In this document: piece after piece, positions 55,660 to 64,000 of the stretch
Position numbering within the stretch: the stretch's first letter is position 1
How the letters are laid out: each line of letters begins with the position of its first letter
Origin: Hygrophila difformis
Lineage: Eukaryota > Streptophyta > Magnoliopsida > Lamiales > Acanthaceae
DNA: 64,000 bases
Direction of reading: 5' to 3'
NCBI GenBank assembly: GCA_030278955.1
Contig: JAOANR010000003.1
Location: 62,758,195-62,822,194, forward strand
Made by a program: the position numbers and the translations under genes
The notes under the pieces: model-generated
What the model was told of the DNA's origin: nothing
What the model saw: only the letters and a program-made list of their open reading frames with translations
Databases searched by the model: none

Positions 55660-57417
55660 GGCTTAGTTAAACAATAAAATATATGCATAGTAATTAGAAT
55701 AGGATTTAGGCCTATCTTCAGTATATAAGGAGTTAGGATCATATATTGTTGTAACATTCAACAATAGCAAATATTTGAAACAAATCTTAGATCCTAAATA
55801 GCCCTAGCTGCCGCCCCTCACCTCTTGTTAAACCCAATCTTCTTCATCTTCCTATTTTATTACTCAAACCATTCATACTACAACAAAAAAAAAAAAAAAA
55901 GAGAAAGAAAACAAAGAGAAGAAAAGAAAAGATTGTGGTGCCATTTTCTTCCAAGTATCAAGTACGTCTCATAATTGAAGTGGGAAGTGGTAAAACCTGT
56001 CCAAAATTCCTACGACATTCACCTTTCTTTACACCTTAAAATTCTTACGGTTTTTCGCCTTTTCGGTATAGGAACGACAACGATCTAGGGAATATGGTGA
56101 AGACTTTCTGTAGGATCCCTCGACACGATTTAAGATAGGTTAATCGACATCCCTATATTGTATTTTTGAAATTAGATTTTGAAATATTGACGTTAGGAAC
56201 AATTTCCTTAGTTTGGATTTATGTGATAGATTTGTAGGGGTTAAAAGATCGAATTTTTACTCCATGTTAGCTTTCGAATTTTGAAAAGTTATAAACTATG
56301 AAATTGTAGATCTATGACTCTAGGATATGTGGTAATATTTTCAGAATTTTTAAATATAATTTTAGATACCAAATAAATTTCCTACCAGATCTGCTCCTGG
56401 GTGAATCTTGGGACAGATTTGCACTGCTATCAAAGTCATAATTTTTCCTTAGTTTAATGACGGAATCGGGAAATACTTAAAACCCAAAACTTGTATATAA
56501 TTTTGTGTAGAGACTAACCTGAAAGTTTCACAAATTTTAGATAAGTATTTATTTTTATAGAATTTATTTTTGAAGACAGCGTAATTCTGTCGGCTAAATA
56601 GTGCTTCTGTACAAAATCTAATTTTTCCATAAACTTAGAGTCATAATCTGTAAACATGTAAAAGATGAAAGTTTTACATCTTTAAATTTTGAATCTAACC
56701 TGAAAAGTTTAGAATTTTCGGAGTAATAATTTATTTTATAGAATTTTTATGCCAATGCAGCATCTGTTGAATGCATCCCTGCCAAGTATTTATGAATGTA
56801 TGATTTATTGTGGCACGGTTGTTGACATCCTTTATTGAAGTGTTAGTAAATTAAAGTGTTCTTTTATATAACATCAATAATTGCCAAAGTACTTTAGGAA
56901 ATCCGAGTGTTGAATGCCCGCGATCGAGAATTTTGCCGAAATGGCTCATGTTATTGAAAAAGGCCTAGACGGTATGCAAGAGTCTATACTCCCGTATAGT
57001 TCCTATATTAGGATTATACGTGGGCACCGGTGTGAGTCTGTATAGTGTCCGCTACATAACCGTGGATCCGATTGTGGTCCCGTGAGACAATTGTTTCTCA
57101 CATATGATGTTGAAATTATGGATGATATTATATTTGGGTGTCCTCGTGATATCTTAATAGTACTGCGGCGATTCTAACCCAGTAACTTGTGATAAGTCTT
57201 TTTTACTTTTACGAAAATATATTATTAATAATAAAAATTAACTTTGTATCTGGGAACATGATTAGCCTACTCAGTAATTCATACTGACAACCTATCTTTT
57301 AAATTTTTCTTTTCAGACTTACAGAACTTTGAAAGTGGAGCATGGAGCATTGCATGGGGATGGTTTCTCAAAAAGACATATGCATATTTTAATTATTTTT
57401 CTTTGCATAAAACAATA

Positions 57418-57677
57418 CTCCCTCTGTCTCATTTAAGATGTCTTGTTTGATTTCTACACACTATCCAATGCATTTTTGCAACCGTTAATATCTCAAAATA
57501 TGTACGACGAAAAATTATATAAAATATATATTCTAAAACTACATGATTATACGATTCTAACAAGACCCAACTTGACTATTTTTTTCCAAATATATACTTG
57601 TAATAAAATTGAGTCAAACTTAAACAATGAACAGTGCCAAAAAGTCAAACAAGACATCTTATGCGGGACGGAGGGAG
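57418..57677. mobile_element. Stowaway-like MITE nested in the solo LTR
   Basis: 260 bp between TA dinucleotides, ends CTCCCTCTGTCTCA and GGGACGGAGGGAG. Related to 37081-37302 and 62374-62640. Confidence 0.82.
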
Positions 57678-57974
57678 TATTTTATAACATGTAACTCCTT
57701 TTTAACGCTTCCGTATATTTATTTTCTTTTGAGTAAGTCCCTATGCCTGTATTATGAAAAAAAAATTAGCCTTAGCATCTTTCCAGTTAAGTTAGCCAAG
57801 GGCGAGCTTAATTGGGGAGATGTGGCGGTAGCATCCCGGCCTTATTTGTTTTGAGAAAATCCCGGGTGTTACAGTGTTTTAGTCTTTTTTTTTTCCTTTT
57901 CTTTCTTTTCTTCTTTAAAAAGAAAAAAAAAGTATGTAGAATTTGTTTAGAATAGTATAAAAGTTTTTAGGTTA

Positions 57975-58003
57975 CTAGCACACCCGCCCGCGCAATGCGC
58001 AGA
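57975..58003 (-). other. Candidate Helitron 3' terminus
   Basis: The minus strand reads a CTGCGCATTGCGCGGG hairpin, a short spacer, then CTAG followed by T. This suggests a Helitron in minus orientation extending to the right. Its 5' end was not found. Confidence 0.55.
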
Positions 58004-58591
58004 AAGTATACTTTATATTTTTTGTTTTATAAATATAACATAATACTTTAGAAGTTCAAATATATTACATAAACTTAATTGTGTCATGCCCATTTCCCGA
58101 TCATATATTATTGAGGAAAAATATGACAAAAATAATGATAAAATAAAGACCGTCCGCTGAATGTGTAAAAGTAATGTCCCTACAAAAAATGTCCATAGCA
58201 CAAGGATTATTAATTTGTGAATATGTTCAAGATTGATTTATGAGCTTTCTATATTATTTTTGGATAAACTAATTTATTAAGTTTCCAACATTGATTTAAG
58301 AGTTTTCCATATTATTTTTCTCAATCAAGAATTAAAGGCAATTGATCCAAAGTTAGAATAGAAACATCAAAGATAATGGAGATTATTTTTCATATATATT
58401 AAATAAAAAGAAACATGAAAGAGAATAGAAATTATTTGAAGTGATTTTTTTCAATAATCCAAATTACTGAGCTCGTTTTGTTAATTGACTACTATTTTTT
58501 ATGCCTTTAATAAACACATTAATTCACTGCAACTATCAAAACTGTTGATATAGAATGCATTGTTATAGTCATATCCATCTCTAATAAATAA
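58004..58591. other. AT-rich stretch, probably decayed Helitron interior
   Basis: Low-complexity sequence with no coding signal, between a Helitron-like 3' end and a MITE. Confidence 0.4.
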
Positions 58592-58593
58592 TA

Positions 58594-58936
58594 CTCCCTC
58601 CATCCCACTAATTCTGTCTCGCTTTCCTTTTTGGTCCGTCCCATTAGAATTGTCACATTCCCTTTTAGGAAATAATTATACACTTTCGTTACCAAACCCT
58701 CTTTCATCATATCGCATCAATAAATAAATATATTAAAATTTCAAACACACAACTATCACATCACACATAAATAAATCAATTAAAAATTCAAACCCGGCCC
58801 ATTCAAATCACATCACATAAATTCCTAATATACCCTCACTTTAAACACTAATCTACCCCTACATTAAATACTAACTATCTCCGCATAAAATACAGTGCCC
58901 AAAAATTTTGAGACATTATTAGCGGGACAGAGGCAG
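58594..58936. mobile_element. Stowaway-like MITE
   Basis: 343 bp between TA dinucleotides, ends CTCCCTCCATCCCA and GGGACAGAGGCAG. Contains TTTCCTTTTTGGTCCGTCCC as in 53979-54185. Confidence 0.8.
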
Positions 58937-59000
58937 TATATAATTATATATGTAAATCAATTACACACAAATTGATTATATATTGAGTCTTTTTAAATAA

Positions 59001-59030
59001 TTAGTAAATAACCCGTCGAGACTCGACGGG
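59001..59030 (-). other. Candidate Helitron 3' terminus with a perfect hairpin
   Basis: The plus strand carries CCCGTCGAGACTCGACGGG (59012-59030), a near-perfect palindrome. On the minus strand it is followed by TTATTTACTAA and T, matching hairpin plus CTRR plus T. Helicase remnants lie just to the right in the same orientation. Confidence 0.6.
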
Positions 59031-59399
59031 CATAACTTTATATTTTATATAATATATATTTATATTATATAATAATATAAATTATATTTTGAGTAATGAA
59101 AAATGTGTAATGATTTTTTTTAAATATATAAAGATTATGTATATGATAATATAATTTAGTTATTTTTAAAACTAATAAAGAAATTATATTATACCGTATT
59201 CTTTAGCTTCTGTGGCTTATCCAGTACAAACATAACAGATCAATAAAAATAAATATTAAAATAATATTTTTATTGATTTTAAATTTAAATTAAGATAAAA
59301 TAAAATTTAAAAATAAGTATGAAGAATAATATGAAAATTTTTCTAACAATTTGTTGAAAATTTCACTGGTGAAAATCTCATTAATAGGGGGCTAGTATA

Positions 59400-61115
59400 A
59401 CACTATATTTTAAAATGTTTGAATTTGAAATGGTGCAGTTTATATTTGTATATATACTTTAAAAAATTACCGCTATAGGATCACCCGTAGAGTTCATAAG
59501 AATATCATCCGAAAATGTCACATCTAATTGTACAATCTCCAAAATCAATACCCGCTTTATCATCACATACATCAACTATCCATTTTGCAAATTTTCTGTC
59601 ATATATTAATTTCATTGTTAACAACAATTCTTGTGGTATCTTGAGTTAATCATTCTTAATTGTATATTAATACTTTTAGCCACATCTTGCTAGTGACACG
59701 AAATATTACAACATAACTGTTCATGACTAAAAACTGGTTTTGGAAGATAAAATGCGACATTCTTTAAAGATTGACATTGACTTTTGTTTATAATCATAGC
59801 AAAACAAACTGTGAGTGAGAATTTTCTCATCTTAAATCGAATAAAAAATTTGGTTAATTCAAATAGGCTCATAATCATTCTACCAATCAAGAATTTTCTA
59901 CTTTCATGGTTTCCCGAAAATTAGTTTAACCACAACTATCTAATTCCGCATCTTGGTTACTATTAACCTACTTCCATTACATAATTTATTTGATAGATAT
60001 ATATTTCTAAGAAGCATGACTATGCAACTCTCATTCAACTAAATTTCATTATTCAGTAATCCAGAACAATTAATCGTGTTTAGGTATTCCAGTGAAAATA
60101 ATTCATTGGCATTATATATGTTTTCATCATTTTGACAAATATTGTTAATTGATTGTAGTAGAGAGGCATTGATGTTTTGGTGGCTGTGAACTCAGTTGTA
60201 TTTTTGTGGGAATAAAAAAAGATTATTTCTCAAAAAAAATTGTTACATATATATATAGATTTTCCTTTGCAGACAGATATTCCATGATGTAATTATTGAT
60301 TGTAGCAACAATCTCATTGGTAGGGGTTAATATATAAAAAAATTTGGATTTAAAGTGGTGCAGTTTATATTTGCATAAGTACTCTCAACAATTGCCACTA
60401 TGGAATCTCGCGTAGAGTTTATAAAATTATCATCTAGAAATGTCACATCTAATTGTATATCTTCAAGATTAATACCAGCTTTCCTAATTATCATCACGTA
60501 TATGAAGTATTCATTGTGCAAATTTTTGCTCTATATAATTTTCATTGTAAATAACATTTCTTATAGTTTCTTAAGTTAATCCATCTTAATTACTATTAAT
60601 ACTTCGAGTTCCCTCTTTACTATTAACATTTTTGCTATATATAATTTTCATTGTAAATAACATTTCTTATAGTTTCTTAAGTTAATCCATATTAATTACT
60701 ATTAATACTTCGAGTTCCCTCTTTACATTGACACGAGATATAGCAAATATCACTGACATGGGTAAAAACTGGTTTTTGAAGAAAGAGTGTAACTTTCTTT
60801 AAAGGTTGACATCTACATTTTTTTTTGTTTTTTTATAGTCATAGTAAAACAAACTGCGAATGGAATTTTTTCCTCTGAAATTGAATGGAGAATTTGGTTA
60901 ATTCAGACGGGCTCATAACATTCTACTAATCAAGAATTTTCATCCCAAATTTTGAACTTTGTTTTAATGAGAAGAGAGGTTAAATAATTTTCTGAGTTAA
61001 GTTTTTTGCAGGTAGAATTCTCGTCACAATCTAGTGGAATACCAAATCTAGAATGTGTAGTCCTACCTCTTGGAATGAGTAAGGGTGCTATTCCATTGGA
61101 TGCTACAGACAGCAC
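59400..61115 (-). pseudogene. Helitron helicase (PIF1-like) remnants, rearranged
   Basis: Minus-strand fragments of the Helitron Rep/Hel helicase domain. At 61115-60930 there is a Walker-B region (RGRTTHSRFGIPLD, then KIWDE). At about 60935-60720 a degenerate C-terminal block ends in FAISRVN. At 60520-60340 there is INLEDIQLDVTFLDDN and IVAIVEST. At 59890-59690 the C-terminal block reads SLTVCFAMIINKSQCQSLKN and YLPKPVFSHEQL. At about 59540-59400 there is a second DVTFSDDILMNSTGDPI. The order C-terminal, middle, C-terminal, middle means a tandem duplication of the middle plus C-terminal unit. All pieces contain stops or frameshifts. Confidence 0.75.
60541..60735. repeat. ~110-bp tandem duplication in the helicase remnant
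   Basis: The block from TATATAATTTTCATTGTAAA to CTTCGAGTTCCCTCTTTAC occurs twice in tandem, nearly identical. It lies in the 3' coding tail of the older helicase copy. Confidence 0.85.
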
Positions 61116-61264
61116 AATATTACATCTACCATGAAGGGCTAAACATAATATTGTCTAAATAAATTATCGATAAATGTCTTGTCAATTATACCACGTAAAG
61201 AAAAATTAATCAACACCCATCACTATCAACTACAGACATTATATTATTATAAACATTCTTCTTA

Positions 61265-61830
61265 TCAATGTGTTTGGTCCTTACATCCTGGTTTTGCCCC
61301 TTTGATTGGTTTCGATACATTGGAGTGGAACATTTGTGTTGGGGAGAGGTGTTGTTGAAGCATGTGTATAAGATTGTCACTGTGATTCATTACATATGTA
61401 TGCTTTTGCCAAATTAATCCTGTGAAGACTTGGAAGGGAGCTAGAGGAAGAGGTGAGGCGAGTCGAGACAGCTGACATTGCAAATGCCGATGTTCTAATG
61501 GATTAAGCTCATGATGCTTTTGCTGTTCGGAGATGGTTATTGATGTGTGAAGTGAGTAATGAGAATGGACGATATGGTTTCAATTATTTTAGGAAGTTGG
61601 TGTGGGCATATGCAGGGATAAATGATCATGTTCTTGGCTTGTTGATCGAGAGGGGATTAAGTCGTTGGTCTCTGGGTTGGCTTATTTTTCAGTTGGATTT
61701 ATTTGTAGTATTGTCGCAGTGTTGTGAGGAGAATGTAGGATGAGGTTGTAGGGTGTTATTAATTGTAAGACAGGCTTGGTTATGATTTATTGAAAGAATA
61801 CACCTTTTCTCAAAAAAAAAAAAAAAACAA
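61265..61830 (+). other. Possible poly(A)-tailed retroposed fragment
   Basis: Less AT-rich than its surroundings and ends in TTTTCTCAAAA with a run of about 16 A (61809-61825). This resembles a 5'-truncated LINE or a processed fragment. A 67-codon frame (61540-61743) with NGRYGFNYFRKLVWAYAG has no recognisable family. No clear target duplication. Confidence 0.35.
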
Positions 61831-62083
61831 AGGTAATAACTTAGCATGATGCGCTTTAATTTCTTTCTTATTATAATATGTCTCTTCTAGTATCAATAGA
61901 TTATTTGTTTCAGACGTTAAAACTTCATTTACTACCTGCATTCCAGAGAAAATTTTCAAATTTATAGAATTTGCAGCAATTAGCCTTTCAATATGAACTT
62001 ACTTTGATCATTCACAATCACAATTTTCTGAGTATTTATTTTTCGTCAATTACAAATCTGTTAAACTATAGATTAATGAATTA

Positions 62084-62354
62084 CATCATCCGTTTTCTAA
62101 GTGTTACACTTTCTCTTTTTGGGTATTTGTAAATAAGTGTTACATTACCATATTTGAAATATTTTGAAGGTTAATAATTTATACTAATTATACTTAAATT
62201 ATTAAATTTTATATTCATTAAAATAAAACTCAAAAGGAATAAAGTCAAATGTGACTTATTTTATTTATTTAATTACTTCAACTAAATAAATTTTATTAAC
62301 TTACTTTAAATCTTGTATCATTTCCTAGTGTTACACTTATTTAAACAGAGGGAG
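62084..62354. mobile_element. Stowaway-like MITE, diverged
   Basis: 271 bp between TA dinucleotides, ends CATCATCCGTTTTC and AAACAGAGGGAG. Confidence 0.6.
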
Positions 62355-62373
62355 TATTTCTTAAAAAATATTA

Positions 62374-62640
62374 CCTCAGTCACACTCAAAGTGTCTCATT
62401 TCATTTTTTAATATTGTTTATTGATCAACTTTGACCTAATGTAATCGTAATTATATACGAAAAATATAGTCAAATTTTATCTTGTTAAATTTGTCTAATC
62501 ATGTAGTTTTAGAATATATATATATATATATTACATAATTTTTTACATATATACATACATTTTAAGATATTAAATGTTAAACAAATGTATTGGATGATGT
62601 GTCTACAAGTTTAGAGACAGAAATAATAGGACAGAGGAAG
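62374..62640. mobile_element. Stowaway-like MITE, diverged
   Basis: 267 bp between TA dinucleotides, ends CCTCAGTCACACTC and GGACAGAGGAAG. The body is like 57418-57677 (TTTAGAATATATAT, ATTGGATGATGTG reading inversely). Confidence 0.65.
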
Positions 62641-62642
62641 TA

Positions 62643-63845
62643 GATTAAAAAAAATTAAATTTTCTACTTTTAAGTCATCGCAGCCCGAATTCGGCCAAAT
62701 TGCCGAATTTAGGCCCAAGATCATTCTAATGGCCCATTTGCCTAAATCAAAATATCGTGACCACAAAGTGGAGGACCTCCTTCTCGTGGCCTATTTTAAT
62801 TATTATCTCTTTACTTTATTTACCAATAGATCTATTCGCAACTATATAATTGTATATTACTTTTAAGAGAAGTGACATATTTTTGTGAAAACCTGGCTTA
62901 TATATACATTAATTAATATACACAAATATTTTTTATATATTCATTAATATATCTTTTAATAATATAAATACCATATATACACTGCAAATTCCATTTAAAT
63001 TTAAAATTCCATTTTTAAAAAAAAATAAAAATTGTGGGAACTCCATATATAAATTGGAAATTAAATATCTTTTAAAAACTAAAAAATGCGATTTCCATAT
63101 ACACATTAACATATCTTTAACATGAATAAATAAATGTACGTGCAATGTATATTTTAATTACATCATTCAGCATATAAAAAATATAACCAAAGTTGAGACC
63201 AAACCTACACAAAATTACCAGTACTACAATATGTTCACCATATTGAAACATAAACGCAACATAATTCTTAGTTGCCAGTGCAAAAGCTCGTCATAATCCT
63301 TTGGTCTATAAATAAATTATAAATTTAGCAATAAAATTTAAAATAAGAATGCAAAATACTAAAATCCAAAATAGATAATATAAAAAAATTGCAAATAAAT
63401 AAAATCCAACATGGATAAAATAAAAAATGCAAAATTTTAAATTTTATCTTTCAAATCTTTTTAAAAGTGAATATATAGTGACATGATAGGATGATAGAGA
63501 GGGAATTTATAAGTAAATGATAGATTTTATACACGATAGACTAAAATCTATAATGAATAAATAAATAAATACGAAAATCTAAAATTAGTAAATTAAAAAA
63601 TGAAAAATAATATAGATAAAATAAGATATGCAAAATTTTAAATTTCAAATCTTTCAAATCTTTTTAAAAGTGAATATTGTAGGAATTCCATATATTTCAA
63701 AAACTGAAAATATATAATAAATAAATAAATCAATGTGAAAATCTAAAATTGAAAAATTAAAAAATGCAAAAATTTATAAAAATTAGAAATTTGAAATGGA
63801 GACACCACATTAAATGTAGGATGGGTTGTTCACTAATGCTTTAAT
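62643..63845. other. AT-rich region with short internal duplications, no gene seen
   Basis: Very AT-rich. A block AATTTTAAATTTTATCTTTCAAATC (63434-63480) is repeated in similar form at about 63630-63680, and AACTCCATATAT-type motifs recur near 63045 and 63690, so the stretch holds diverged tandem copies. No coding evidence. Confidence 0.5.
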
Positions 63846-64000
63846 TGTAACGTCCCAAAAATTTAAACCAAATTTTCGCGACGTCACTGCCGTATCACCC
63901 CACCTAAATTGTTGGCCAATCAACTTAGGCGAAGTAATACGAAGCTGGATACCTGTAAAATAACTCTAATCTCAACCATGTCCATAACATAAACAACATA
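63846..64000 (+). mobile_element. Start of an LTR, cut by the window edge
   Basis: Begins TGTAACGTCCCAAAAATT after AT-rich sequence. It then becomes unlike its surroundings, with CGCGACGTCACTGCCG and CACCCCACC. TGTAACGTCCC is a common opening of plant gypsy LTRs. Only 155 bp are visible, so the call rests on the first bases. Confidence 0.45.

Larger units (their letters stand above)
55144..57873 (+). mobile_element. Solo LTR of a large gypsy-type element
   Basis: 2730 bp, starting TGTAACACCCG and ending CGGGTGTTACA (an 11-bp terminal inverted repeat), with target duplication GTGTT at 55139-55143 and 57874-57878. A TATA-like GTATATAAGGAG is at about 55721. No internal coding, so it is a solo LTR from LTR-LTR recombination. 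Its start carries an odd duplicated module (55144-55250). It holds an (AAT)n tract and a nested Stowaway-like MITE. Confidence 0.85.

Noticed and set aside
61540..61743. A 67-codon frame ending near a poly(A) run
   Set aside because: Too short and unrecognised; kept only as part of a possible retroposed fragment.

Overview
This window is nuclear DNA of a flowering plant, most likely a eudicot (Lamiales-like, but that is only an impression). The evidence is one intron-rich plant O-fucosyltransferase gene, one plant thaumatin-like gene with the canonical 16 cysteines, and nested plant transposable elements that fill nearly everything else. I see no rRNA, tRNA, CRISPR array or bacterial-style operon.

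Left part, 1-20.8 kb: a Ty1/copia element runs off the left edge. Five exons of an O-fucosyltransferase gene follow (3911-16779). Its introns hold a 4.45-kb Helitron that carries a decayed MRS2/CorA-type magnesium-transporter exon, a 4.3-kb gag-only Ty3/gypsy element (TR-GAG type) and a 1.9-kb non-coding copia derivative. The last visible exon is cut by the LTR of another copia element, which has itself lost its 3' half. A long-terminal-inverted-repeat Mutator-like foldback element follows.

Middle, 20.8-38.3 kb: an apparently intact intronless thaumatin-like (PR-5) gene lies on the minus strand, with a foldback element of one family on each side. Then come a probable solo LTR, a copia element with two apparently identical LTRs but a coding-dead interior, a Tourist-like MITE, a 5.6-kb L1-type LINE with an RNase H domain, a second probable solo LTR and two Stowaway-like MITEs.

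Right part, 38.3-64 kb: a 13.56-kb Ty3/gypsy element of the Tat type (two RNase H domains) has 2.7-kb LTRs, each carrying about ten copies of a ~171-bp tandem repeat. Its pol is broken, but a 148-codon antisense ORF between pol and the 3' LTR is still open. Beyond it are a block of TTA-flanked MITEs, a 365-bp TRIM, a 2.7-kb solo gypsy LTR with a duplicated polypurine-tract/LTR-start module, several Stowaway-like MITEs, three candidate Helitron 3' ends, a scrambled Helitron helicase remnant, and the start of another LTR at the right edge.

Only the thaumatin-like gene looks like an intact host gene. The fucosyltransferase exons are all open but the gene has lost its 3' end. Most retroelement boundaries are supported by TG/CA ends plus target-site duplications read directly from the sequence.
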